A DNA stretch of 64,000 bases from Pseudomonas sp. N40(2020) (GCF_014472415.1 NZ_JACSZV010000009.1:81418-145417), one strand, 5' to 3'. Counted from the stretch's first letter, positions 38,948-48,076 are shown. Program-made: numbers and translations. Notes: a model not told the origin generated them from the sequence alone.

Positions 38948-39582
38948 ATGCCGCAAAACGTCTTGAGATTTTTCGCCGACTGCATGAAGACAATCCCGAG
39001 CCGAAAACCGAATTGGCCTACTCCTCGCCCTTCGAATTGCTGATTGCGGTGATTCTCTCGGCGCAGTCGACTGATGTCGGCGTCAACAAGGCGACGGCGA
39101 AGTTGTTCCCGATCGCCAACACCCCGGCGGCGATCTATGCGCTGGGTGTCGAAGGCCTTTCCGAATACATCAAGACCATCGGCCTCTACAACAGCAAGGC
39201 CAAGAACGTCATCGAGACCTGCCGCATGCTGGTCGAACGCCACAACAGTGAAGTGCCGCAAACGCGTGAAGAGCTGGAGGCCTTGCCCGGCGTAGGCCGA
39301 AAGACCGCAAACGTGGTGCTGAATACGGCGTTCCGTCAACTGACCATGGCGGTCGACACGCACATTTTCCGGGTCAGCAACCGCACTGGCATTGCACCGG
39401 GCAAAAACGTGGTTGAAGTGGAAAACAAGCTGATGAAATTTGTGCCGAAGGAATTCCTGCTCGACTCCCACCATTGGCTGATTCTTCACGGACGCTACGT
39501 TTGCCTGGCGCGCAAGCCACGCTGTGGCAGTTGCAGGATCGAAGACTTGTGCGAGTACAAGGCCAAAACATCGGACGATTGA
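38944..39582 (+). CDS. nth: Endonuclease III
   Basis: A 212-residue DNA glycosylase/AP lyase. The helix-hairpin-helix LPGVGRKTANVVL (about 114-126) has catalytic Lys120, and Asp138 follows in VDTHIFR. A C-terminal [4Fe-4S] loop has the pattern C-x6-C-x2-C-x5-C (CLARKPRC, GSC, RIEDLC). It removes oxidised pyrimidines. The last gene of the rsx operon by overlap, as in many gammaproteobacteria. Confidence 0.98.
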   Translation: MNAAKRLEIFRRLHEDNPEPKTELAYSSPFELLIAVILSAQSTDVGVNKATAKLFPIANTPAAIYALGVEGLSEYIKTIGLYNSKAKNVIETCRMLVERHNSEVPQTREELEALPGVGRKTANVVLNTAFRQLTMAVDTHIFRVSNRTGIAPGKNVVEVENKLMKFVPKEFLLDSHHWLILHGRYVCLARKPRCGSCRIEDLCEYKAKTSDD

Positions 39583-39688
39583 CCGGCTATTAGATTTATT
39601 AACTGATCGATTGAAAAAATCTTTTTTACCCGTCGCTGCATTACCGATATAAGGGGCGCCAAAGGCAGTCTTAGCCGGAGTTAACCTT

Positions 39689-39868
39689 ATGAGTAGCGAC
39701 AAAGAGCAACTGGACGTAGAAGACGACGTTGACACCGCGGACGCTGACGCTGAGGAACCGGTAGTCGAAGTCGCCAAAACCAATCTGAGCAAACGCCGCA
39801 CTATCGACAATCTGCTTGAAGAGCGCCGACTAAAAAGGCGATTGGCCGATTACGACTTTGATCTCTGA
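39689..39868 (+). CDS. PA3496-family small protein (putative envelope-integrity protein)
   Basis: A 59-residue ORF with a very acidic N-terminus (DVEDDVDTADADAEEP) and a conserved basic C-terminal half (AKTNLSKRRTIDNLLEERRL, then LADYDFDL). This is the family whose P. aeruginosa member is PA3496, which also follows nth. GGAG lies 9 bp before the ATG, and a terminator follows. Function not known with certainty. Confidence 0.8.
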   Translation: MSSDKEQLDVEDDVDTADADAEEPVVEVAKTNLSKRRTIDNLLEERRLKRRLADYDFDL

Positions 39869-39873
39869 CACTT

Positions 39874-39900
39874 GAAAGCCTCCCGAAATGGAGGCTTTTC
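39874..39900 (+). terminator. Rho-independent terminator
   Basis: GAAAGCCTCC-CGAAAT-GGAGGCTTTTC just past the small acidic protein gene. Confidence 0.8.
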
Positions 39901-39957
39901 ACTTTCTGCGACTAACTGAATCAGATCGGCCCATGACCCCGTCAGCTACCGAGACAT

Positions 39958-40584
39958 TCAGACCAGTCCATTACGCTGCGCCAACTCGATCAAGTCCACC
40001 AGTGAACGCGCATTGAGTTTGAGCAACAAGCGGGTCTTGTAGGTGCTCACGGTTTTGTTACTCAAAAACATGCCATCGGCGATTTCCTTGTTGGTCTTGC
40101 CACGGGCCAACTGTTGCAACACCATCATTTCGCGCCCGGAAAGGCGATCCACCATGTCGGCTTCACTGGCATTACCCAGACTGGTGCGCACTGTATGCAA
40201 CGCCTGATTGGGGAAATAACTGTAGCCGGAGAGCACGGCCTTGATCGCGCTGAGTAATTCGGTCAGATCCTGCTGTTTACATACATAACCCGCCGCGCCC
40301 GACTGCATGCAACGCATTGAAAAATGGCCAGGCGCCTGGGAAGTCAACACCAGCACTTTAATAGGCATGGCGACCGAGGTAAGGCGCGCAATAACTTCCA
40401 ACCCATCAAGTTTCGGTATTCCAATATCCAGAATGACAATATCCGGCATTTGTTCGCGAGCAAGTTGTAACGCATCCACACCGTTATCTGTTTCTGCAAT
40501 GACTTCGTAGCCATGACGTTCCATCAGCATACGTACCGCAAGTCGAATGACGGGGTGGTCATCCACGATCAGCACTTTATTCAT
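39958..40584 (-). CDS. Orphan LuxR/NarL-family response regulator
   Basis: A 208-residue regulator. The receiver domain has DD at 8-9 and phosphoacceptor Asp53 (IVILDIGIPKLDG). The C-terminal LuxR HTH (about 140-200) has the LSGREMMVLQQLARGKTNKEIA pattern, written here as LSGREMMVLQQL then ARGKTNKEIADGM. It looks like the BvgA/RocA type. No kinase gene is adjacent. An upstream in-frame start at 40701 is less likely, as MNKVLIVDDHPVIR at 40584 is the normal N-terminus. Confidence 0.88.
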   Translation of the reverse strand: MNKVLIVDDHPVIRLAVRMLMERHGYEVIAETDNGVDALQLAREQMPDIVILDIGIPKLDGLEVIARLTSVAMPIKVLVLTSQAPGHFSMRCMQSGAAGYVCKQQDLTELLSAIKAVLSGYSYFPNQALHTVRTSLGNASEADMVDRLSGREMMVLQQLARGKTNKEIADGMFLSNKTVSTYKTRLLLKLNARSLVDLIELAQRNGLV

Positions 40585-41071
40585 GGGCAAGTCCAGTTTC
40601 GCTGTTCGAATTTTTAGAGCACGCACAATATCCCAGTCACTTGCTCCATGGCATACCGGGGCTCTGATGCACTCGCATCGAGAGACATACCCTACGGGCA
40701 TTGAGGATAATTCCTACAAAAAATCTGTCTCCCTCTAAACATCTGACAAAACCCACCTTTCAATCCCATGCAATATTTCAGCTTTGAACTTGTAACCGCG
40801 TGCAACCGACTTCTCTGGAGACTCCCTGTCCGAGCAGCTATTCGTTGCATTCGTCACATGGGCAAGTGAATGAATATCCGCATCACGTCATACGGAGATT
40901 ACACATCCGAAACATCAGGAAATAGCCGCAATTTCTTACAGCGCCAATATACTCCCCACCCAACCATAAAGACTTGAAACAAGCTATTTATACTTAAGAG
41001 AACAGTTTTGCTATAAATAGAAACACCAACTACCCACTCACGACAATCAAGAACATATAAAGCGACTAACA
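40585..41071. promoter_or_regulatory. AT-rich intergenic region between the regulator and the two-TM protein
   Basis: This is a 487-bp stretch with lower GC than the rest of the window, especially from 40900 on. No gene is seen. It must hold the divergent promoters. A TTGAAA at 40974 and TATAAA at 41012 lie in the plus direction, but their spacing is not a good sigma-70 fit. Confidence 0.4.
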
Positions 41072-41818
41072 ATGAGAAAAATCAAAAACGAGAAAACACC
41101 CATGTTTAAAATAAAAAACAAAATCACCAACCCCATGACAGTTATCGCTATATTTGCAGCCATCTCCGAGACATCAGCTGCTATCTCTCTGCCGTTCCTC
41201 AACAATGAAGATCGCGAAATATACGTCTGGTTTCTGATCAGTTTTCCGTTTTATTTGTTACTTCTATTTTTTATTACCCTGAACTTCAACCACCGCTCAC
41301 TTTACTCACCCTCTGACTTTGGCAAAGACAAGAGTTTTCTAAAGGCCAACGACCACAATGATCGCGACAACAAACGAAACATGCCGATGCAGGACACAAT
41401 CGCACATTGCACGTTCGGCATATCAAGTAGTGTCGTGCCCAGCGAAACCGCTGCAGCCCAATGCGCCAACACGGGAAAAATCCATAATACGCTCGATCCG
41501 CCTCCTGGCATCATTACGAAGTCACACCGGACGCTTCAATACAATATTCAGTTGTCCGCTTCCGTAAGCAACCTGCACATCATCGATGCACGGGATATTG
41601 ATGCATCGAGAGAGTTCGCCACGATTGTGGAAAAAATCCAACGCACCGACAAAAAAGCCACCCGTGTGATCGTGTTTCTTTCCAATCACGTGTCGGACGT
41701 TTCGCTGACGGAAAATGTGTTGCTGCACATCAAGCACGCGAAGAAAGGCTCAGGCACCACACTCTGCGTGGTTTACAACCTGTGCTCACAAGCGGTAACG
41801 CTGTTGGCGCGGGCCTGA
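41072..41818 (+). CDS. Unrecognised protein with two N-terminal TM helices and a soluble C-terminal domain
   Basis: A 248-residue protein of low GC content compared with its neighbours. TM1 is at about 22-42 (TVIAIFAAISETSAAISLPFL) and TM2 at about 51-71, followed by TLNFNHRSLYSPSDF. The rest is a soluble region of about 165 residues with a beta/alpha-like middle (LHIIDARDIDAS) and Cys near the end. The N-terminal block resembles a two-TM module I recall in front of varied cytoplasmic domains, but I cannot name it. A second start, ATG at 41102, is better placed after GAGA. It may be acquired by transfer. Confidence 0.65.
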   Translation: MRKIKNEKTPMFKIKNKITNPMTVIAIFAAISETSAAISLPFLNNEDREIYVWFLISFPFYLLLLFFITLNFNHRSLYSPSDFGKDKSFLKANDHNDRDNKRNMPMQDTIAHCTFGISSSVVPSETAAAQCANTGKIHNTLDPPPGIITKSHRTLQYNIQLSASVSNLHIIDARDIDASREFATIVEKIQRTDKKATRVIVFLSNHVSDVSLTENVLLHIKHAKKGSGTTLCVVYNLCSQAVTLLARA

Positions 41819-41885
41819 AGAAAGAAGCATTGCCGAGAAGCAGATGCAGCGGAAAAACGCTCGATAAGAGCCAGACAAAGAATTT

Positions 41886-41928
41886 AAAAAAAGGGCGGCC
41901 TTGTCTCGAAGACAAGGCCGCCCTTTCA
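41886..41928. terminator. Strong bidirectional terminator
   Basis: A 16-bp stem (AAAGGGCGGCCTTGTC and complement) with a TCGA loop, flanked by A and T runs. It lies between the two-TM gene and the convergent argG. Confidence 0.9.
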
Positions 41929-41950
41929 TTGGCGCGTCAGTCTGTAAAAA

Positions 41951-43168
41951 TCAGAACAGCTTGCGGCCCTTGTTGGCAGCAATACGCATGCGCAGGGCGT
42001 TGAGCTTGATGAAGCCCGCCGCGTCGGCCTGGTTGTATGCACCGCCGTCTTCTTCGAAGGTCGCGATGTTGGCGTCGAACAGCGAATCGTCGGACTTGCG
42101 GCCGGTGACGATCACATTGCCTTTGTACAGCTTCAAACGAACAACGCCATTCACGTTGACCTGCGAAGCGTCAATCATCTGTTGCAGCATCAGACGCTCA
42201 GGGCTCCACCAGTAGCCGGTGTAGATCAGGCTGGCGTACTTTGGCATCAGCTCGTCTTTGAGGTGAGCGACTTCACGGTCCAGAGTGATCGATTCGATGG
42301 CGCGGTGAGCGCGCAGCATGATGGTGCCGCCCGGGGTTTCATAGCAGCCACGGGACTTCATGCCGACATAACGGTTCTCGACGATGTCCAGACGGCCAAT
42401 GCCGTGCTCGCCACCAATCTTGTTCAACGTCGCCAGCACGGTGGCCGGGGTCATTTCGACACCGTCCAGTGCAACGATGTCGCCGTTGCGGTAGGTCAGT
42501 TCCAGGTATTGCGGCTTGTCAGGCGCGTTCTCCGGGGAGACGGTCCAGCGCCACATGTCTTCTTCGTGCTCGGTCCAGGTATCTTCCAGCACGCCGCCTT
42601 CATAGGAGATGTGCAGCAGGTTGGCGTCCATCGAGTACGGGGATTTCTTCTTGCCGTGGCGCTCGATCGGGATCGCGTGCTTCTCTGCATAGTCCATCAG
42701 CTTCTCGCGGGACAGCAGGTCCCACTCACGCCATGGCGCAATCACTTTCACGCCTGGCTTGAGCGCGTAGGCGCCCAGCTCGAAACGTACCTGGTCGTTG
42801 CCCTTGCCGGTGGCGCCATGGGAAATGGCGTCAGCGCCGGTTTCGTTGGCGATTTCGATCAGACGCTTGGCGATCAGCGGACGTGCGATGGAGGTACCCA
42901 GCAGGTACTCGCCTTCGTAAACGGTGTTGGCGCGGAACATCGGGAACACGAAGTCACGCACGAATTCTTCGCGCAGGTCGTCGATGTAGATTTCTTTGAC
43001 GCCCATGGCCTGAGCCTTGGCGCGGGCCGGCTCGACCTCTTCGCCCTGACCCAGGTCAGCGGTGAAGGTCACCACTTCACAGTTATAAGTATCCTGCAGC
43101 CACTTGAGGATCACCGAAGTGTCCAGGCCGCCGGAATACGCCAGAACGACCTTGTTTACGTCCGCCAT
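41951..43168 (-). CDS. argG: Argininosuccinate synthase
   Basis: A 405-residue enzyme. It has the N-terminal P-loop [14 protein letters not shown] (about 8-21), [16 protein letters not shown] near 115, and [13 protein letters not shown] near 172. It joins citrulline and aspartate with ATP in arginine synthesis. A tandem ArgR operator lies upstream. Confidence 0.98.
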   Translation of the reverse strand: MADVNKVVLAYSGGLDTSVILKWLQDTYNCEVVTFTADLGQGEEVEPARAKAQAMGVKEIYIDDLREEFVRDFVFPMFRANTVYEGEYLLGTSIARPLIAKRLIEIANETGADAISHGATGKGNDQVRFELGAYALKPGVKVIAPWREWDLLSREKLMDYAEKHAIPIERHGKKKSPYSMDANLLHISYEGGVLEDTWTEHEEDMWRWTVSPENAPDKPQYLELTYRNGDIVALDGVEMTPATVLATLNKIGGEHGIGRLDIVENRYVGMKSRGCYETPGGTIMLRAHRAIESITLDREVAHLKDELMPKYASLIYTGYWWSPERLMLQQMIDASQVNVNGVVRLKLYKGNVIVTGRKSDDSLFDANIATFEEDGGAYNQADAAGFIKLNALRMRIAANKGRKLF

Positions 43169-43222
43169 GCCATCACTCCACGGGGTTCTACGGAAAGCCG
43201 AGGAGTCTACCGCCCAAACGCG

Positions 43223-43264
43223 ATAATTTACAGAGGCGCGACAGCTTAAGACGACAAAGCGACA
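43223..43264 (-). promoter_or_regulatory. Tandem ArgR operator in front of argG
   Basis: Two TGTCGC half-sites on the minus strand (43259-43264 and 43238-43243) are exactly 21 bp apart. The second has AA after 8 bases (TGTCGC-N8-AA), the half-site form described for P. aeruginosa ArgR. The pair lies 55-96 bp before argG. Confidence 0.75.
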
Positions 43265-43297
43265 GAATCTGTCGAGAGCGCGACGATGACTGGCAGG

Positions 43298-44206
43298 TCA
43301 GGAAGTCGCTGCGGTGTTGGCCGGAGTGCTCGCTTGCGGTGCCGGAGCGGTGGTTGGCGCCACTCGCGCCAGTTTGACATTGACCCGACGGTTTTTCGCA
43401 CGATTGGCCGCATTAGTGTTCGGCACAATAGGATATTGCTCGCCGTGGAAACGCACCGTGATCTGCGATTCCTGAATCCCATTGGCCTTGAAAAAGTCGA
43501 CCACCGCCAGCGCCCGGCGGCGTGACAACTCACGGTTGGTCAGGCGATTTCCGCTGTTGTCGGAATGGCCGTCGAGCTCGATGTGATTGACCGTAGGATC
43601 GGCCTTCATGAATTCGAGCATAACTTGCAGCTTGGCTTTGGCGGCGGCGTCGAGGTCTACGCCTTCCCCGGGGAAACCGATCTGCGACTGCTTGATCTGG
43701 TCGAAATTCTGCGGCAGCAATTTCGCCACACAGGTCTGGTAGTCGTTAAACGCCTTGCTGAACTTGACCGGCAACAAACGCACTTCCGACACTCGGCCAT
43801 CACCCGATGCACGGCGCACGACAGGACTGCGACCGTCCAGCAGGCCACTGATAAGACCGCCAGCCTGAGACTGCGAGCTGTTAAACAGGACATTGCCGCT
43901 ACCGAGCCTGACGCTGCCCAGATTGATGTCACCACGGCCCGGTTGCCATGGTGCTGCGGCCGCGAGCAATGTCGCCGACCCGCCGCCCAACATGGCGTTG
44001 TAGGCGTTCAGACGGAATATCGCCTGCTCACCGGCCTTGCGCACGAATTCACCCGAGCCGAAGTCGGTGATCGGTTGTGTCAGGCGGCATTCGAACTTGT
44101 CGCCGGCGACCGTCCACTCAATGTTCTCCAGGCGAGTCTGGTAGGTGAGCGCCATCGCAGGAAGGCTGGCAAACACACTGAGCAAGGCTAAATAACGCTG
44201 GCGCAC
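43298..44206 (-). CDS. motY: MotY, OmpA-like protein of the flagellar T ring
   Basis: A 302-residue exported protein. It has a signal peptide (LLSVFASLPAMA), then a MotY N-terminal domain (LTYQTRLENIEWTVAGDKFECRL). The C-terminal OmpA domain binds peptidoglycan (about 190-290; HIELDGHSDNSGN, LSRRRALAVVDFF). MotY stabilises stators around the sodium or proton motor; P. aeruginosa MotY lies next to argG and pyrC. The GTG at 44206 has GGAG upstream; an ATG at 44218 is also possible. A sigma-28 promoter precedes it. Confidence 0.88.
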   Translation of the reverse strand: MRQRYLALLSVFASLPAMALTYQTRLENIEWTVAGDKFECRLTQPITDFGSGEFVRKAGEQAIFRLNAYNAMLGGGSATLLAAAAPWQPGRGDINLGSVRLGSGNVLFNSSQSQAGGLISGLLDGRSPVVRRASGDGRVSEVRLLPVKFSKAFNDYQTCVAKLLPQNFDQIKQSQIGFPGEGVDLDAAAKAKLQVMLEFMKADPTVNHIELDGHSDNSGNRLTNRELSRRRALAVVDFFKANGIQESQITVRFHGEQYPIVPNTNAANRAKNRRVNVKLARVAPTTAPAPQASTPANTAATS

Positions 44207-44272
44207 GGGAGGCTCCATTGGCTTCTGAAACACAAAGACCGATTCACACTATGTTTACGGCATACCTACGGG

Positions 44273-44299
44273 ATATCGGAAGCTTCCCGCAAAACTTGA
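44273..44299 (-). promoter_or_regulatory. Sigma-28 (FliA) promoter of motY
   Basis: TCAAGTTT, 11 bases, TCCGATAT on the minus strand matches the FliA consensus TAAAGTTT-N11-GCCGATAA closely, including the spacer. It lies about 65 bp upstream of the motY start. Confidence 0.8.
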
Positions 44300-44366
44300 T
44301 AGCGAGTGCCTGCAAGAGTCTTTTCCGGTAGCATTCGCCTCAGTTTGACCCGCCTGGAATCCCCTC

Positions 44367-45413
44367 ATGTCCGACCGCCTGACCCTGCTGCGTCCCGACG
44401 ACTGGCACATTCATCTTCGCGATGGTGCCGTGTTGACCAATACCGTTGCCGATGTTGCGCGCACTTTTGGTCGCGCCATCATCATGCCCAACCTGGTACC
44501 TCCGGTGCGCAACGCCGCTGAAGCCGACGGCTATCGCCAGCGGATTCTCGCTGCCCGCCCGGCCGGCAGTCGTTTCGAGCCGTTGATGGTGCTGTACCTC
44601 ACCGACCGCACCCAACCCGACGAAATTCGTGAAGCCAAGGCCAGCGGTTTCGTACACGCCGCCAAGTTGTATCCGGCTGGCGCCACGACCAACTCCGATT
44701 CCGGGGTGACCAGCATCGACAAGATTTTCCCGGCGCTGGAAACCATGGCCGAAGTCGGCATGCCGCTGCTGATTCACGGTGAAGTCACTCGTGGCGATGT
44801 CGATGTCTTCGACCGCGAAAAGATCTTCATCGATGAGCACATGCGCCGCGTGGTCGAGCGTTTCCCGACGCTGAAAGTGGTGTTCGAACACATCACCACC
44901 GGCGACGCCGTGCAGTTCGTCAACGAGGCATCGGCCAACGTCGGCGCGACCATCACCGCACATCACCTGCTCTACAACCGCAATCACATGTTGGTTGGCG
45001 GGATTCGGCCGCACTTCTATTGCCTGCCGATTCTCAAGCGCAATACGCACCAGGAAGCCCTGCTCGACGCCGCCACCAGCGGTAGCGCGAAGTTCTTCCT
45101 CGGCACCGATTCGGCCCCCCACGCCCAGCACGCCAAGGAAGCCGCGTGCGGCTGTGCGGGCTGCTACACCGCGTACGCCGCCATCGAGTTGTATGCCGAA
45201 GCGTTCGAACAGCGTAATGCCCTGGACAAGCTCGAAGCGTTCGCCAGCCTCAATGGTCCGCGTTTCTACGGTTTGCCGGCCAACACCGATCGCATCACCC
45301 TGGTTCGCGAAGAATGGACCGCCCCAACCAGCCTGCCATTTGGCGAGCTGACCGTTATCCCGCTGCGCGCCGGTGAAAAACTGCGCTGGCGCCTGCTGGA
45401 GGAACACGCGTGA
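44367..45413 (+). CDS. pyrC: Dihydroorotase
   Basis: A 348-residue amidohydrolase of the short PyrC type. Metal ligands are in DWHIHLRDG (about 13-21), the carboxylated Lys is in [13 protein letters not shown] near 99, and HG/H residues are in LLIHGEVT and [16 protein letters not shown] carries the catalytic Asp. It makes dihydroorotate in pyrimidine synthesis. The stop overlaps the rnt start by 4 bp. Confidence 0.98.
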   Translation: MSDRLTLLRPDDWHIHLRDGAVLTNTVADVARTFGRAIIMPNLVPPVRNAAEADGYRQRILAARPAGSRFEPLMVLYLTDRTQPDEIREAKASGFVHAAKLYPAGATTNSDSGVTSIDKIFPALETMAEVGMPLLIHGEVTRGDVDVFDREKIFIDEHMRRVVERFPTLKVVFEHITTGDAVQFVNEASANVGATITAHHLLYNRNHMLVGGIRPHFYCLPILKRNTHQEALLDAATSGSAKFFLGTDSAPHAQHAKEAACGCAGCYTAYAAIELYAEAFEQRNALDKLEAFASLNGPRFYGLPANTDRITLVREEWTAPTSLPFGELTVIPLRAGEKLRWRLLEEHA

Positions 45414-46087
45414 GTGAAGACCATTTCGACGACGAACTGGAAGGTCAAGGTGGCGGCGGCGGTTCCCGTCATCCGATGGCAGCGCGTTTTCGCGGGTACC
45501 TGCCGGTTGTCGTCGACGTAGAAACCGGTGGCTTCAACTCGGCCACCGATGCACTGCTGGAGATTGCCGCGACCACCATCGCCATGGATGAAAAGGGTTT
45601 TGTATATCCGGATCACACCTACTTCTTCCGCGTTGAGCCTTTCGAAGGCGCCAACATTGAAGCAGCCGCGCTGGAGTTCACCGGGATCAAGCTTGATCAC
45701 CCATTGCGCATGGCGGTCAGTGAAGAGACGGCACTCACCGACATCTTCCGTGGCATCCGCAAGGCGCTAAAGGCCAACGGCTGCAAGCGAGCGATTCTGG
45801 TCGGCCACAACAGCAGCTTCGATCTCGGCTTCCTGAATGCCGCCGTCGCGCGACTGGACATGAAGCGCAACCCGTTCCACCCGTTCTCCAGTTTCGATAC
45901 CGCAACACTCGCCGGTCTGGCTTACGGTCAAACCGTCCTGGCGAAAGCCTGTCAGGCAGCGGACATCGATTTCGACGGTCGCGAGGCGCACTCGGCGCGT
46001 TACGACACCGAGAAAACCGCTGAGCTGTTCTGCGGCATCGTCAACCGCTGGAAACAGATGGGCGGCTGGGAAGACTTCGACGACTGA
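45410..46087 (+). CDS. rnt: Ribonuclease T
   Basis: A 225-residue DEDDh exonuclease. Exo I is VVDVETGG, Exo II is in [14 protein letters not shown], and Exo III is [14 protein letters not shown]. It trims tRNA and other RNA 3' ends. GTG start at 45410 with GGAGG upstream, coupled to pyrC. Confidence 0.97.
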   Translation: MSEDHFDDELEGQGGGGGSRHPMAARFRGYLPVVVDVETGGFNSATDALLEIAATTIAMDEKGFVYPDHTYFFRVEPFEGANIEAAALEFTGIKLDHPLRMAVSEETALTDIFRGIRKALKANGCKRAILVGHNSSFDLGFLNAAVARLDMKRNPFHPFSSFDTATLAGLAYGQTVLAKACQAADIDFDGREAHSARYDTEKTAELFCGIVNRWKQMGGWEDFDD

Positions 46088-46111
46088 TCGTCGCCGTTTC
46101 AACCGCGCATG

Positions 46112-46141
46112 AAAAAACCGGCCACGTGGGCCGGTTTTTTT
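46112..46141 (+). terminator. Rho-independent terminator of pyrC-rnt
   Basis: AAAAAACCGGCC-ACGT-GGGCCGGTTTTTTT, about 25 bp past the rnt stop, also able to end the convergent peroxiredoxin transcript. Confidence 0.9.
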
Positions 46142-46160
46142 GTACCTCGACGTTGATCCC

Positions 46161-46763
46161 TTACAGGGCAGCAGCGTTCTCGGTCAGGTATGCAGCAACG
46201 CCTTCTGGCGAAGCGTTCATGCCTTTGTCGCCTTTCTTCCAGTTGGCAGGGCAGACTTCGCCGTGCTCTTCGTGGAATTGCAGAGCGTCGACCAGACGGA
46301 TCAGCTCTTCCATGTTACGGCCCAGCGGCAGGTCGTTGATGATCTGCGAGCGAACAACGCCTTTGTCGTCGATCAGGAACGCGCCACGGAAAGCCACGCC
46401 GCCTTCGGACTCAACGTCGTAGGCCTTGGCGATTTCGTGCTTCATGTCGGCAGCCATGGTGTATTTCACCTGACCGATGCCGCCATTGTTCACTGGAGTG
46501 TTGCGCCAGGCGTTGTGGGTGAAGTGCGAGTCGATCGACACAGCGATCACTTCAACGTTGCGTGCTTTGAAGTCAGCCATGCGGTTGTCCAGAGCGATCA
46601 GCTCGGACGGGCAGACGAAGGTGAAGTCCAGTGGGTAGAAGAACACCAGGCCGTATTTGCCTTTGATGGCCGAGGACAGGGTGAAGCTGTCAACGATCTC
46701 GCCATTGCCGAGTACGGCCGGGACGGTGAAGTCAGGGGCTTGTTTGCCTACGAGTACGCTCAT
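46161..46763 (-). CDS. Typical 2-Cys peroxiredoxin (AhpC/Prx1 type)
   Basis: A 200-residue thiol peroxidase. Peroxidatic Cys51 lies in DFTFVCPSE and resolving Cys171 in GEVCPANW. It reduces hydroperoxides using a thioredoxin or AhpF partner; none is adjacent. AGGAG precedes the ATG. It is divergent from bfd, so the pairing with iron storage fits oxidative defence. Confidence 0.93.
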   Translation of the reverse strand: MSVLVGKQAPDFTVPAVLGNGEIVDSFTLSSAIKGKYGLVFFYPLDFTFVCPSELIALDNRMADFKARNVEVIAVSIDSHFTHNAWRNTPVNNGGIGQVKYTMAADMKHEIAKAYDVESEGGVAFRGAFLIDDKGVVRSQIINDLPLGRNMEELIRLVDALQFHEEHGEVCPANWKKGDKGMNASPEGVAAYLTENAAAL

Positions 46764-47077
46764 TGATATCTCCTGGTGTAAAAACTTGAAGTTCAGGGTC
46801 CGGGCCAGCCTGCCACCCTGAGGCGACAGCCCTGTGACACGAACCCCCTTCGCAAGGGCCGACCATCATACACTGCGTTTTTGGCCTGTCCTTAACGGTT
46901 TTTTAAAGCAGGCGGATAACGGCTTTGCATTTACAGGGCCAGGCAGATGGCCAGTCACTACCGCTCGTCAGTCACTCGCTAATCCTGGCAAAAGCCTTCC
47001 GAAAGCACTTTGACAATCATTCTCGTTAACATTAAGATCCATCGCAATTGAGTCACAACCAGCGACGGTTCTCACTT
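46764..47077. promoter_or_regulatory. Divergent peroxiredoxin/bfd promoter region
   Basis: This 314-bp gap holds both promoters and the Fur box at 47009-47027; no further gene was seen. Confidence 0.5.
47009..47027. promoter_or_regulatory. Fur box overlapping the bfd promoter
   Basis: TTTGACAATCATTCTCGTT; its complement matches the common Fur-box form AATGAGAATGATTATCATT at about 15 of 19 positions. It overlaps a TTGACA -35 element. Bfd is known to be induced by iron starvation in pseudomonads. Confidence 0.8.
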
Positions 47078-47296
47078 ATGTATGTTTGTCTCTGCACTGG
47101 CGTCACCGACGGTCAAATCCGCGATGCGATCTATGAAGGTTGCTGCAGCTACAAAGAAGTGCGCCAAGCCACCGGCGTCGCCAGCCAATGCGGCAAATGT
47201 GCCTGCCTGGCCAAGGAAGTGGTTCGCGAAACCCTGACGAAGCTGCAAACCGCCCAGGCTGCGATCCCCTATCCAGTAGAATTTACTGCTGCGTAA
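47078..47296 (+). CDS. bfd: Bacterioferritin-associated ferredoxin
   Basis: A 72-residue [2Fe-2S] protein with ligands Cys4, Cys6, Cys38 and Cys41 (MYVCLC and SQCGKC). It binds bacterioferritin and passes in electrons so that iron is released as Fe2+. The ATG at 47078 is the family start; an earlier frame start is not. It is followed by a terminator and then bfrB. Confidence 0.97.
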   Translation: MYVCLCTGVTDGQIRDAIYEGCCSYKEVRQATGVASQCGKCACLAKEVVRETLTKLQTAQAAIPYPVEFTAA

Positions 47297-47313
47297 TTAC
47301 CCCCATTTCAAAG

Positions 47314-47339
47314 AACCGGACTTATGTCCGGTTTTTTTA
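47314..47339 (+). terminator. Rho-independent terminator of bfd
   Basis: AACCGGAC-TTAT-GTCCGGTTTTTTT just after the bfd stop. Confidence 0.9.
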
Positions 47340-47496
47340 TGCCCGTAAATCAATCGGTTAGGCTCTAGACGCGGAACACAAACATTCTTATTCAGATTTA
47401 TTTTCATTTATTATTCAATAACTTAGGTTTGACACTTATAAACGTGCAGCTCAAACTCCGCCTTATATACAGCTATTACAGGGCAGGACTCCCATC

Positions 47497-47970
47497 ATGA
47501 AAGGCGACATTACAGTCATCCAGCATCTCAACAAGATCCTTGCCAATGAGCTGGTCGCGATCAATCAGTACTTCCTGCATGCGCGCATGTATGAAGATTG
47601 GGGCCTGAACAAGCTGGGCAAGCACGAGTACAAAGAATCCATCGACGAGATGAAGCACGCGGACAAGCTGATCAAGCGCATCCTGTTCCTCGAAGGCCTG
47701 CCGAACGTGCAGGATCTGGGCAAGCTGCACATCGGTGAGCACACCAAAGAAATGCTGGAGTGCGACCTGCGTATCGAAAAGACCGGCCACGCCGACCTTA
47801 AAGCCGCCATCGCGCATTGCGAGACCGTTGGCGACTTCGGTAGCCGTGAACTGCTCGAAGACATTCTCGAATCCGAAGAAGAACATATCGACTGGCTGGA
47901 AACCCAACTGGGCCTGATCGACAAAGTCGGTCTTGAGAACTATCTGCAATCGCAGATGGGCGAAGAGTAA
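47497..47970 (+). CDS. bfrB: Bacterioferritin BfrB
   Basis: A 157-residue ferritin-like protein. Haem axial Met52 (DEMKHADKL) and ferroxidase residues Glu18, Glu51 and His54 are visible, with Glu94 and Glu127/His130 in the second half (EEEHIDWLE). It stores iron in a 24-mer. AGGA precedes the ATG. It has its own promoter region of about 200 bp after bfd. Confidence 0.97.
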   Translation: MKGDITVIQHLNKILANELVAINQYFLHARMYEDWGLNKLGKHEYKESIDEMKHADKLIKRILFLEGLPNVQDLGKLHIGEHTKEMLECDLRIEKTGHADLKAAIAHCETVGDFGSRELLEDILESEEEHIDWLETQLGLIDKVGLENYLQSQMGEE

Positions 47971-47996
47971 GTTAGCGCCCGCTAAACTTGCGACAC

Positions 47997-48035
47997 TAAA
48001 AAGCCCCGCCCTCTTTCGAGGCGCGGGGCTTTTTA
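47997..48035 (+). terminator. Bidirectional terminator between bfrB and grxD
   Basis: AAAAAGCCCCGC...GCGGGGCTTTTT stem and T-run about 27 bp past the bfrB stop. Confidence 0.9.
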
Positions 48036-48076
48036 TTGCCCGGGTTTCAGCATTTGCTGAAACCCACAGAAGCCAA

